From the NCBI GenBank assembly GCA_033816765.1, contig CM066290.1:62001-126000 (forward strand): 64,000 bases of DNA, read 5' to 3'. Source of the DNA: Nothopassalora personata (lineage: Eukaryota > Ascomycota > Dothideomycetes > Mycosphaerellales > Mycosphaerellaceae). Shown here one piece after another: positions 1 through 9,344 of this stretch. A program made the translations under genes and the position numbers. The number at the start of each line of letters is the position of its first letter. Positions within the stretch are counted from its first letter, which is position 1. Under the pieces are notes generated by a model. The model worked only from the letters and a program-made list of their open reading frames with translations, did not search any database and was not told where the DNA came from.

Positions 1-451
1 GGTGCTAAGAATCCGTTCTTTAATAGCACTAATACTACTAAGTTCTAGGAGCGGTTTAGCGACCTAATAGACTAGTATCCGCCTCGGGCATCTATTAAGA
101 AGGATAATTTCTAGGGCAGATTTAAGCGCAATTGCGAAACTACTATCCGGCGCGTAGTTATAAGGCTGCCTAGGTAGCTCACTAATAAGGCACGTTTTAG
201 GAGGGCGTTCTTATTAGAGTTCTTAAGGTTTAACGCCTACTCGTTGTTAGGGAGTCGGGAATATCTTAAGGAGATTATTAGGGCGCAGTAAGGCAAGAGG
301 CCTAAAGAACAAGATGTGAAGGAATTTATCCGCCTATTTGTATCCTTAAGTGACCTAATTGAACCTAAGGATTTGGATAATAGCTCCCGGAGTCGCCTCC
401 TCCTTTAGGGATTACTAGAGGGAGTCGCGAAAGCGGTCTATAAGGCTTACG

Positions 452-947
452 TGTCACGGTCTCCCATCAGGAAGGATCCCACCTGGGAGCTGAGAAGCCT
501 TCCGGGCCAAAAGAGAGTGGGAGTGAATGTTCAGATTTGCATGTGAATGCCAAGCCCGACAACATTCACAGCCTAAACCAGCCCCCACCCATGACACCTC
601 AGGCACTAATGGACAGCGGCACCTCGGGACGTCACACCGTCACTGCCTGTGACTCGGAGAAGGCCCGCGCACGTGGAGGAAGCCCGTGGATACCCGTAGG
701 AGGGTTGGAATGTTTGGTGAATGACAAAGTTTGGTGTTTGCCATGTGCAGCAAACACACAAACACGCAAACACGAGGACGCGCAACACGCGGGGGGATTG
801 TACAAATAGCCGGCTTGCTCCCTAAGCCTCTCTCTTCTCTTCTTCGTCTTTCGTCTTGTGTAGCTAGCCTACCATACCTTTGTACCTGCAGCTGCATTTC
901 GCACCTGCTTCTTAGTCCAGTTCCCAAGCCAGGCTCTCGCCCTGACA
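452..947 (+). repeat. 5' LTR of element 1
   Basis: This 496-bp repeat starts tgtcacgg and ends cctgaca, and is repeated at 6272-6767 with a constant offset of 5820. The first five internal bases happen to equal the target duplication (ttacg), so the LTR end would be ambiguous without the empty site in copy B. A T/A-rich stretch at 800-808 could be the promoter TATA element for a transcript starting near 845. Confidence 0.93.
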
Positions 948-958
948 TTACGAAAGAC
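846..958 (+). promoter_or_regulatory. Putative self-priming pair of element 1
   Basis: The LTR contains gtctttcgt at 846-854. The sequence just inside the LTR contains its exact reverse complement, acgaaagac, at 950-958. No TGG, the mark of a tRNA-CCA primer site, follows the LTR. In Tf1-type elements the 5' end of the mRNA folds onto the primer-binding site and primes its own reverse transcription. If the same holds here, the transcript would begin near position 845. This is inferred from complementarity only. Confidence 0.5.
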
Positions 959-985
959 CTTCAACAACACCCCGCTATCTTCACC

Positions 986-2098
986 ATGGCCGACAACGCT
1001 CAAGGAATCCCAACAGAAGAAGAAGACAATTTCCACTTCAGTGAATACCAGAATGTACCCCAGGATGCAGCAGGATACGCCGCCTGGGCCAACGACAATC
1101 CCGACCACGCCTTCCGCTTGCTTCAGCGCACGCTGAACTCCTTCCGCGTTACAGCCCAGGAGTATCAGCAGGCGCAAACCCAACAAGCAGGCACTGCGAC
1201 CTACGTTGAGAGACTCGAGCGTCTGCTTAACAACCTCGACACAGGCGACCGTAACGGCGGCGCGCGACTCAGCAAGAAGGTCAACGACCCAGACGAGTTC
1301 ACGGGTGACAAGAGCAAGTACGAGGCCTTCATCACCCAACTCACCATCAAGCTCAAGGCCAATGCCGACCATTTCCCTGAGGAACATCAGCGTGTGGCCT
1401 ACGTCTTCTCCCTCCTCCGTGACAAGGCCCTCGACCAGGTCCGTCACTACATCGACGCAGACTCTCAAGACATCACCTGCCCAGATGCTGCCACTCTGAT
1501 TGAGGACCTAGGTGCTGCCTTTGGAGACCCAGACCGACGCTCTACAGCTCAGAACGTCATCGCCTCCCTCCAGCAGAAGAACAAGAGCTTCCTCGACTAC
1601 TACTCTGCCTTCTCGCGTGAGATTGGCTACACTGGATACGACAGTGAGGCCAAGAAGTCTATGCTGTACCGCGGCCTCTCTACAGAGCTCCTACACGCAC
1701 TCGAGGACAAGGACGTCAAGAACATGACGTACGAAGAACTCGTGGCCAAGTGTCAGAGCCTCGACTCGAACATGAAGCACACCAGTGCCCTCATCGCAGC
1801 TCGAGGTGGCCCGAGGCAGCCTCGAGCCCCTGGTGCACCCTTCACTCCTCCTGCTCCTCCGGCTCGCGTTGCTACCGCTCCTCCAGCCACTGGTGAGCCG
1901 ATGGACCTCTCTGCTGGTGCTGCCACTACCCGAGCCCCTGGGCTCGTGGGTGGTAAGCTTACAGCTGAAGAGAAGGCCCGTCGTCGCCAGCTCGGCCTCT
2001 GCTCCTACTGCGGTGGTCCTGGACACATCGCAGTGAACTGCCCAACCCACGCTGCTGCCCAGATTGAGGCTGCTCCCACCAACCCGGGAAATGCCTAG
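986..2098 (+). CDS. gag: Gag polyprotein of element 1
   Basis: This 370-residue structural protein packages the retrotransposon RNA into cytoplasmic particles. The ATG at 986 has a good fungal context (caccatggc) and is the first start after the LTR; the frame is also open upstream into the LTR, but that part looks non-coding. A charged helical capsid-like region covers about residues 60-250 (LRDKALDQVRHYID and later YYSAFSREIGY). A Pro/Ala-rich linker follows, then one CCHC zinc knuckle (CSYCGGPGHIAVNC) near residue 340. The frame stops at TAG 2096-2098, and pol continues in the -1 frame through an overlapping frameshift signal. Confidence 0.93.
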   Translation: MADNAQGIPTEEEDNFHFSEYQNVPQDAAGYAAWANDNPDHAFRLLQRTLNSFRVTAQEYQQAQTQQAGTATYVERLERLLNNLDTGDRNGGARLSKKVNDPDEFTGDKSKYEAFITQLTIKLKANADHFPEEHQRVAYVFSLLRDKALDQVRHYIDADSQDITCPDAATLIEDLGAAFGDPDRRSTAQNVIASLQQKNKSFLDYYSAFSREIGYTGYDSEAKKSMLYRGLSTELLHALEDKDVKNMTYEELVAKCQSLDSNMKHTSALIAARGGPRQPRAPGAPFTPPAPPARVATAPPATGEPMDLSAGAATTRAPGLVGGKLTAEEKARRRQLGLCSYCGGPGHIAVNCPTHAAAQIEAAPTNPGNA

Positions 2099-2126
2099 GC
2101 CTTCTCCCAAGTCGCGAAGAAGGCCT
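2086..2126 (+). promoter_or_regulatory. -1 ribosomal frameshift signal joining gag and pol
   Basis: In the gag frame the bases at 2086-2092 read G GGA AAT, which fits the X XXY YYZ slippery heptamer. It ends one codon before the gag stop. After a 4-nt spacer, 2097-2105 (aggccttct) pairs perfectly with 2118-2126 (agaaggcct) across a 12-nt loop, giving a 9-bp stem. A -1 slip enters exactly the pol frame, which is open from 2068. The pol frame's first ATG (2317) lies after the protease DTGA, so initiation there would lose the catalytic loop. Heptamer, spacing, stem and frame all agree. Confidence 0.8.
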
Positions 2127-5100
2127 TCTACGTGTTGAACAGGAAGGAAAGAAGAGGAAGGAACTGAGACTCAACGTAGTAGAGCTTTTTGACGACGGTG
2201 ATAGCAAGATTTCCAAGCCATTCATCGTCGAAGCAAAGATAGGCTCCAAAAAGAAGAATCCTCATGAACTTTCCACTACTTCCTTCCTGGATACCGGCGC
2301 TTTAGCAGAGACATTCATGGACCCTAAATGTGCCTCTCGCCACAATTTGAAGCTTCAGGAACTGAGATACCCCCGTACACTGTTTATGTTTGATGGCTCT
2401 ACAACCACTGAGCAGGTTACCCATGTTGTTCACACAACAGTAACCCTCGCTGGAAGGACGATGCCTATCATGGCCTACATCACACGCCTACCGAAGTACG
2501 AATTCGTCCTTGGCCTGCCATGGTTCAAGAAATTCGAGCCCATTATAGACTGGAAGAACCTCGTAATTACTGGGTATGCCCAGGCCCTTGCAAGCCCCCC
2601 AACAGACAACAGAGACCCCAGCAGCCCTCCCGCTGCTTTACCGACTTCTCCTCCGCCTCCGGGACCTGAGAAGAACCCCCCTCGATCTAGGGGAGACGAC
2701 TTAGACACGATTTTCCAGATCAGCGCTGCTGCCTTCGCTACCGCCGCCCGCCAGAAGGGGGCTACAGTCTTCTCTGCCTCCCTACGCGAGGTAACCGCCC
2801 GCATCGAACACCTTGACAGGATAGAAGGTATCCGGCTTGCCGCCGCGTCTATGGACGACGTAGCTAAGGCTATAAAGAAGCTGGATCCAAGCCAGAGCAC
2901 TACTAACCCGAAGGAGAAGGTGCCCCCTGTATGGCACCACCTCCTAGGCGTCTTTGATCCCGCCAACATGGACAAGCTTCCGCCCCACCGTCCTGGATTT
3001 GACATGAAGATCGAGCTCGAGGAAGGGGCAGAACCCCCAAAGGGCCCCCTCTACTCTATGTCCCGCGAAGAACTGATTGTCCTCAAGAAGTGGCTCGAGA
3101 CCAACCTCAAGAAGGGGTTCATCGAGCCCAGCGCCTCCGCTGCTAGCAGCCCAGTCATGTTTGTCAAGAAGCCTGGAGGTGGTCTACGCCTATGTGTAGA
3201 CTACCGCGGCTTGAACGCTGTCTCTAAGAAGAACAGGTACCCGATCCCCCTGATTCAAGAGACCCTCGAGCGCCTTTCAAAGGCCAAGTATTTCACGAAG
3301 CTCGACATTGTAGCCGCTTTCAACTCGCTGCGAATGGCCCCAGGCTACGAGTGGCTAACGGCTTTCCGGACTCGCTTTGGGCTGTTCCAATCCAACGTCA
3401 TGCCTTTTGGCGTCTGCAACGGTCCTAGCACCTTTCAGCACTTTATTAACGAGCTACTGAGGGAGTTCGATGAGTACGCCACGGCCTACATAGACGACAT
3501 CCTGATCTATAGCGAGACGCTTGAAGAACACTACTCCCATGTTGAGAAAGTACTCCAGAAGCTCCTTAACGTAGGAGTACAACTGGACATCGACAAATGC
3601 GAATTCATCCAGACAGAGGTGAAGTTCCTTGGCCTTATCGTCTCCGCCCATGGTATCAAGATGGATCAGGAGAAGATTGAGGCTATACAAGAATGGGCAC
3701 CCCCTACGAACGTCAAGGAAGTCCAGGGCTTCCTTGGCTTTGCCAACTTCTATCGACGTTTTATTCACGGCTTCTCCAGCATCGTCCGCTGCATGCATAA
3801 GCTTACCCGTAAAGGAGAGAGCTTCCAGTGGACCCCTGAGTGTCAACAGGCATTTGAGCTCCTAAAGGCAAAGTTCACAGAGAATCCTATCCTCCAGCAC
3901 TTCGACTTTGAACTCGAGACACGCGTAGAGACCGACGCTTCAGACGGCGTAGTAGGAGGTGTACTCCTCCAGCGCCGTTCCCCTGAACACCCGTGGCTAC
4001 CAGTCGCCTATCTGTCAAAGAAGATGACAGGCGCTGAATGCAACTACGAGATCTACGACAAAGAACTCCTCGCTATCGTCAAGGCCTTTGAAGAATGGCG
4101 GCCAGAGCTCGAAGGCTCTGCTATGCCTATCCAAGTGAGCTCGGATCACAAGAACCTCGTGTATTTCATGAAGAGCAAGCTCCTAAATCGTAGGCAAGCC
4201 CGCTGGAGCGAGTACCTCTCGCGGTTCAACTTCGTCATTCAATACACCCCCGGCAAGGCCAACACGCTTGCTGACGCACTCACCCGGCGCCCAGGCGACC
4301 TCCCTGTCGACCGGGGCGAAGGGCAACACATCGCAGAACAGACAGTAATCAAGGAGTACAACCTAGCTGACGAGCTGAAGGAGGGAGCCCGGGCAGAGAC
4401 AGCGAACCTCTCCGCCTCCTTCGTTACGCTCCTACTCGCCCCTACGTCCCTAGACGACAGTGATAGCGAGTCAGGACTGGATAGTGACCTCGAGGACCTG
4501 GACGATATTGAAGAGGGCTCAGTAACTTCTGACAGCTCCTCTGAATCAGACTTTGAGGGATTTGAAGACGAAGAGGCCCCTGAAGGGCTGATGCGCCGTA
4601 TCCGTCAGGCCTACGACGCGGATGAAGAGGCTCAAGCTTTGATTCAAGCCCTTGAAGCAGGAGCGAGGACCTTCCCAGGCTTCTCGCTGTCCGAATGCGA
4701 GCTTCAAGAGGGCGTCGTCTATTTCCGCAAGCGTCTGTACGTGCCTGAGCCCGAGGGCTCCAACATTCGAGCAGAGGTTATTCAGGCTTTACACGATGCT
4801 CCCTCGGGCGGGCACCCAGGAGTCGCCAAGACCCACATGCTCCTTGCTAGGCATTACTGGTGGCAAGGCTCCTGGAAGACAGTCCGCCGCTACGTCAAGA
4901 ACTGTGCTATCTGTCATAGAGTCAAGGTCGACCGCTCTCGCCCTCAGGGCCTACTCAAGCCCCTCGCAGCTCCTGATAGGCCCTGGAGGCACATCACCAT
5001 GGACTTCATTACCGGCTTACCTGTCAGCACCACCTACTTTGGCTTCAAGGCCCGGGCCCTTCTTGTGATTGTCGACCGCCTTACGAAGGACAGGTTCCTT

Positions 5101-6234
5101 ATACCCTGCTGGAGCATGACCGCCAAAGAGACTGCGAGGCTCTTCTTTGAGTTTGTCTGGCGGCATATTGGCCTCCCAGACAGTGCTGTCTCTGACCGAG
5201 GCACTCAGTTTACGTCTGACTTCTGGAAGCGCCTGATGGCCCTTGTTGGCATTAAGCATCACCTCTCTACTGCCTACCACCCCGAGACGGACGGACAGAC
5301 AGAGAATGCAAACGCAGTGCTTGAACAGACTCTCCGCTGCTTCGTGGACTACCACCAGAAGGACTGGGCTCGCCATATCCCAGCCGTTGAATTCGCGGCC
5401 CGTAACTGGGACTCAAGCACTACAGGGTACTCACCTTTCTACGCCACAAGAGGCTATCACCCCCGAACCGGTGCTGAGCCTGAGGACCCTCTCCCGCCAC
5501 CAGCAAACTTCAGGGAAGAAGCAGCAGATGAGCTAGCTCTCCACCTCCACGAAATCCACCAAGAAATCCAAGAAGAAATGTCCTATGCACAAGCTGTGCA
5601 AGAGCACTATGCCAACCGTAGACGACAGCCAGCGCCCGACTACCAAGTAGGAGACAGGGTGTACCTGGATTCTAGGGACGTTCGTACAGACAGGCCCTGT
5701 AAGAAGCTTGATTGGAAGCGCCTAGGCCCCTTTGAGATCACTGAGAAAGTGAGCTCTCACGCATACCGCCTCGCCCTCCCAGAGCACATGCGTATTCACG
5801 ACGTCTTCCACCCGGTTCGTCTCCGACCGGCAAGCAACGACCCGTTCCCTAATCAAGACCAAGACATGCCAGAGCCCCCTGCAGAAGGAGAGGACTACTC
5901 TGACAACCAAGAGAGGGAAGAACACGTTCGGAAAGTCATCGGCTTCCGTTACGAGCCCAATCCAGAGCGAGGACTACCAGGAATGATGTACCACGTGCAG
6001 TGGCAGAATGCTGAACCATGGGATACTACCTGGGAACCTATCCAGCATATCATCTACAACAGAACACCGATTGAGGACTTCCACGCCTACGCTGAGGGCG
6101 AAGGGAACATCCCAAACTTCAGTCGTGTCTACGAATCAGACGTCTTCGACCCAGTGTACAAGTGGTGCATCGACCGTGACATGAGACCAAAACCAGGAAC
6201 TGAGGAACAACACCTAGGTATTTGCACCTCCTAG
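2092..6234 (+). CDS. pol: Pol polyprotein of element 1 (PR-RT-RNase H-IN-chromodomain)
   Basis: About 1,381 codons are read as a Gag-Pol fusion after the -1 shift. The first internal ATG is at 2317; residue numbers below count from it. Protease DTGA lies just before it (2290-2301), with the flap VLGLPW near residue 67. RT: RLCVDYRGLN near 290 and catalytic YIDDIL near 391. RNase H: ETDAS near 540 and the end motif ADALTRR near 650. A Ser/Asp/Glu-rich acidic spacer follows near 710-755. Integrase: HHCC zinc domain near 833-869 and catalytic D896, D960, E996 (35 residues between the last two). A chromodomain-like segment (YHVQWQ...TTWEP) near 1205-1265 probably guides integration to heterochromatin. 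All key residues are present. Confidence 0.93.
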   Translation, partial: CLGLLPSREEGLLRVEQEGKKRKELRLNVVELFDDGDSKISKPFIVEAKIGSKKKNPHELSTTSFLDTGALAETFMDPKCASRHNLKLQELRYPRTLFMFDGSTTTEQVTHVVHTTVTLAGRTMPIMAYITRLPKYEFVLGLPWFKKFEPIIDWKNLVITGYAQALASPPTDNRDPSSPPAALPTSPPPPGPEKNPPRSRGDDLDTIFQISAAAFATAARQKGATVFSASLREVTARIEHLDRIEGIRLAAASMDDVAKAIKKLDPSQSTTNPKEKVPPVWHHLLGVFDPANMDKLPPHRPGFDMKIELEEGAEPPKGPLYSMSREELIVLKKWLETNLKKGFIEPSASAASSPVMFVKKPGGGLRLCVDYRGLNAVSKKNRYPIPLIQETLERLSKAKYFTKLDIVAAFNSLRMAPGYEWLTAFRTRFGLFQSNVMPFGVCNGPSTFQHFINELLREFDEYATAYIDDILIYSETLEEHYSHVEKVLQKLLNVGVQLDIDKCEFIQTEVKFLGLIVSAHGIKMDQEKIEAIQEWAPPTNVKEVQGFLGFANFYRRFIHGFSSIVRCMHKLTRKGESFQWTPECQQAFELLKAKFTENPILQHFDFELETRVETDASDGVVGGVLLQRRSPEHPWLPVAYLSKKMTGAECNYEIYDKELLAIVKAFEEWRPELEGSAMPIQVSSDHKNLVYFMKSKLLNRRQARWSEYLSRFNFVIQYTPGKANTLADALTRRPGDLPVDRGEGQHIAEQTVIKEYNLADELKEGARAETANLSASFVTLLLAPTSLDDSDSESGLDSDLEDLDDIEEGSVTSDSSSESDFEGFEDEEAPEGLMRRIRQAYDADEEAQALIQALEAGARTFPGFSLSECELQEGVVYFRKRLYVPEPEGSNIRAEVIQALHDAPSGGHPGVAKTHMLLARHYWWQGSWKTVRRYVKNCAICHRVKVDRSRPQGLLKPLAAPDRPWRHITMDFITGLPVSTTYFGFKARALLVIVDRLTKDRFLIPCWSMTAKETARLFFEFVWRHIGLPDSAVSDRGTQFTSDFWKRLMALVGIKHHLSTAYHPETDGQTENANAVLEQTLRCFVDYHQKDWARHIPAVEFAARNWDSSTTGYSPFYATRGYHPRTGAEPEDPLPPPANFREEAADELALHLHEIHQEIQEEMSYAQAVQEHYANRRRQPAPDYQVGDRVYLDSRDVRTDRPCKKLDWKRLGPFEITEKVSSHAYRLALPEHMRIHDVFHPVRLRPASNDPFPNQDQDMPEPPAEGEDYSDNQEREEHVRKVIGFRYEPNPERGLPGMMYHVQWQNAEPWDTTWEPIQHIIYNRTPIEDFHAYAEGEGNIPNFSRVYESDVFDPVYKWCIDRDMRPKPGTEEQHLGICTS

Positions 6235-6271
6235 GGCTTCGTGGGAACTCCGCCTATTTAGGGGGGGCTAC

Positions 6272-6767
6272 TGTCACGGTCTCCCATCAGGAAGGATCCC
6301 ACCTGGGAGCTGAGAAGCCTTCCGGGCCAAAAGAGAGTGGGAGTGAATGTTCAGATTTGCATGTGAATGCCAAGCCCGACAACATTCACAGCCTAAACCA
6401 GCCCCCACCCATGACACCTCAGGCACTAATGGACAGCGGCACCTCGGGACGTCACACCGTCACTGCCTGTGACTCGGAGAAGGCCCGCGCACGTGGAGGA
6501 AGCCCGTGGATACCCGTAGGAGGGTTGGAATGTTTGGTGAATGACAAAGTTTGGTGTTTGCCATGTGCAGCAAACACACAAACACGCAAACACGAGGACG
6601 CGCAACACGCGGGGGGATTGTACAAATAGCCGGCTTGCTCCCTAAGCCTCTCTCTTCTCTTCTTCGTCTTTCGTCTTGTGTAGCTAGCCTACCATACCTT
6701 TGTACCTGCAGCTGCATTTCGCACCTGCTTCTTAGTCCAGTTCCCAAGCCAGGCTCTCGCCCTGACA
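6272..6767 (+). repeat. 3' LTR of element 1
   Basis: This is the second copy of the 496-bp LTR, preceded by a polypurine tract (agggggggc at 6260-6268) and followed by the target duplication ttacg. I saw no difference from the 5' LTR, so insertion is recent on an evolutionary scale. Confidence 0.93.
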
Positions 6768-6772
6768 TTACG

Positions 6773-6910
6773 GGCTTTACCTAAAGTAACCTAAGAAGTT
6801 TAGGGACTTTTAGAGGATTATCGATGAAGCTACTAGTATCGTAGATAGTAAGGAGGGATAGAAAGCTATACATATAGATTTCCCTCTTACTTTACCTTAG
6901 CTACACCGCT
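6773..6910 (+). other. Giant element gag resumes after element 1
   Basis: This stretch is the direct continuation of the sequence ending at 446, as shown by the uninterrupted paralogue near 51000-51110. It holds no independent gene, and its frame is the degraded gag frame. Confidence 0.7.
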
Positions 6911-9015
6911 TAGTCGTAAAGTAAATGCCGCGCCTTAAGCCTAAGATTAATACGCTTAAGAAGGCCACTTCTAGGACTGTTATTAATGATGACCTTATCT
7001 AGAAGGTAGCTAAAATGAGTATACGTGTATACTAGCGCGGTCGCGTCGCGGACGCGGGTGCCTTCTACCCGAGCGAGAATTAACGCTCTATATAACCGGA
7101 GAGGCACGACCTAGACACTAAACTGTAGGTTTACGCAATGTAGCGTCCCCTATCGTAGAATCGCGAATAGTCTAAAGCGATAGATAGTTATTGCTATAAC
7201 TATAGCAGTTCGAAGTACTAGGCTAGTAACTATAGGGCGATAAGGTCCTTAATATCTCGGGGCTACGTACACCTCGCCCCGAATAACTAATAGTATCTAG
7301 GGAAGGAAGGCGATCCGCGTCCTACTAAGTTCAACTTTCGGAGGGACTATAGTAAACCGAAACTGCTCTATATACTCCCTCTACTCGAAGAACATTATAG
7401 GCCGATCGAGTTTAATAACTAGTATAAGATTTCTACACTACGTAAGTAATAGATGGGTAGGGACTACACTAGGGTAACAAAGGTTACGCCTCCTAATCAT
7501 TCTAAGCCCCCTCCTAACTTTAGGCATTTAATAGAGTATAGCTCTTAGGACGCACGGTCTAGCTAAATAGAGAAGGCTACTAGTATATATTAGGTCTCAT
7601 TCGGAGAAAGTAAAGTGGAGTAGGCGGTTAACTTAGGCGAGCTTAACGAGGTATCTACCTATCCTATATAGTCTAATAAAGTGAAAGGGAAGGCACCCGT
7701 AGGCATTCTAAAGAATCCGTACCCGAGGACCCGGTCCTTAGCCTAGGATCTACGAGCCCGAGCTAAGGCTACTAAGAAAGTTCGCCTACAATTAGAATAG
7801 GAGATCCGGTAAGCTAAGATTAACTAGTAGGAGGTTGAAATGATTAATAAAGTTAGTGGTTAAATGAGCGAAACTCAATTATTAGCTAAATCCGGGGTAA
7901 CCCTAGGAAGGGGAAATGATGCCTAAGTAGATAGATTAGGGAACGATGCTAATAAAGGACTGCCTAAGGATATGCCTATTAGTCCCGTAAATACCCCCTT
8001 CGTATAAAGGAAGCGTATATAGAATGCTAAGACTATAAGGATTAATAACTACGTCCGACAATATAGTTTAGCTAGTAATAGCCCGGTTATAAAGGAAGAG
8101 AGTATTATCTACTAGATTAATTAGATCCTCTAGACGACGTTTCCTAATGTAAATGCCTAGGATTAGTTTCGATATAGTCGCTAGTTCGAGGCTACCCTCT
8201 TCGGTCGCGTTACTAACACCCCCGCTCTTTAGGAGAAGCTCGCTATAGTACGACGCCTTATAGGAAAGGACCCTAAGGTTTGCACTAGATAAGTAGTTAC
8301 CTATAAAGATAAACCTAAGTATAATCAGGAGGTCTTCCGCGAAGATAATTAGGCCTAGTATGTCGGAGTGTATTTAACTATACTTTACTCTAAAGGAGCG
8401 GTCCCTACTACTAAGCTCTATAAGGACGTTAAGAAAATCGGGCTCTCTAGTATCCTTAATAACTTTGCTATAGTCCCTAGTCCTTAGGTAGTAGCGGAGT
8501 TCGGGATGAATAAGAACTAGATTAGGTGCCTAATTAACGAGGGTTCCGAGGTAAATATCATCGGCTAGAGGAACGCTTATAGATTTAGGTTACCGGTAAT
8601 GTCGAGTACTTAGCTTACCTTTCGAGGTACTAGAGGGCGGGCCTAGTTTAAAGGTGTTATAGGCAATTTGGATGTTTAGGTATTTAGGGTTCACTACTAA
8701 ATAGACATGTTCATCTCCTCGGATCTAAACTCACTAACAATCCTAGGACGTCCGTAGGCCCGTAAGGTGCGACTTACTACCCGTAACTGCGATAATAGTT
8801 TATAGGAGGGGACTATTACTAGCCGTAAAGGTAAAAGTGTTATATTTACTGCCCTAGTTAGCTCAGATAGGTATAAGACCCTTTAAGAACTATTAAAAGT
8901 GTCGGGAAATGGAAGGGTAGGTTAAGTTACGGCGCTTAACCTACCGATTTGCTAAAGCCAGATTTAATAAAATTAGTAAAGTTCTCGCACTATCTCGGAA
9001 AAGCCTCGGACTTTA

Positions 9016-9041
9016 ATTTACCGGTCCCGAGACCGGTAAAT
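9016..9041. promoter_or_regulatory. 26-bp palindrome, pol-proximal copy (A)
   Basis: The half-site ATTTACCGGTCCC is followed by its reverse complement, with one mismatch here (G to A at 9030). The copy B counterpart at 48844-48869 is perfect. It lies between the protease frame and the pol frame, about 300 bp before the probable pol ATG at 9345. A 20-21-bp direct repeat (acgacacgacg...) follows near 9070-9110 in copy A only. Confidence 0.85.
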
Positions 9042-9344
9042 AGCTATAGTAAGGAAAACGGATACGAGCACGACACGACGTATCTATAGTACGACACGAC
9101 GCATCTATAGGAACCCGGTAAGGCTCTAACGCCTAGTAACCATTTAGCTCACTTATTAGGATTGCTTAGGACTACTAGAGTAAAGGAATAAGTTGCAGAA
9201 ATTGGAATAGGCGCGTTTAAGGGAGATTCTATTACTAACGTTTATTTAGTTTAAGGGGATTAGCCTTCTGAGATCCTAAGGCAATCTACATTAAATGCTT
9301 AGGCACGAAAGTAATAAGTAGGCTAATATATAGCTAATATTAGG

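Larger units (their letters stand above)
452..6767 (+). mobile_element. Element 1: intact Ty3 chromovirus with identical LTRs
   Basis: This is a 6,316-bp retrotransposon with 496-bp direct LTRs (TG...CA) that look identical, an intact gag and an intact pol with a C-terminal chromodomain-like region. It has 5-bp target duplications, ttacg, at 447-451 and 6768-6772. The unoccupied site survives in copy B of the giant element near 51100-51120, where the reverse complement reads ggcttacgggctttacc. It sits inside the gag relic of copy A and shows none of its host's RIP bias, so it arrived after that mutation. Identical LTRs and open frames suggest recent activity. Confidence 0.95.
1..9000 (+). pseudogene. 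gag-protease relic of giant element copy A (split by element 1)
   Basis: A long frame with scattered TAG/TAA runs through 1-446 and resumes after element 1 at 6773. The first part reads like a retrotransposon Gag: charged helices, with KAVYKAYG spanning the insertion point. Near 8.5-8.8 kb the frame shows an aspartic protease pattern: a degenerate active-site loop (LINEGSEVNIIG, where DSGSE would be expected) followed by the flap-side ILGRP. The frame ends shortly before the palindrome at 9016. The protease therefore belongs to the first frame, not to the frame carrying reverse transcriptase. The N-terminus lies outside the window and can be seen only in copy B. Confidence 0.75.

Noticed and set aside
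731..985. In-frame extension of the element 1 gag into the 5' LTR.
   Set aside because: It lies in the LTR/leader, upstream of the likely transcript start, and the ATG at 986 has a good context.
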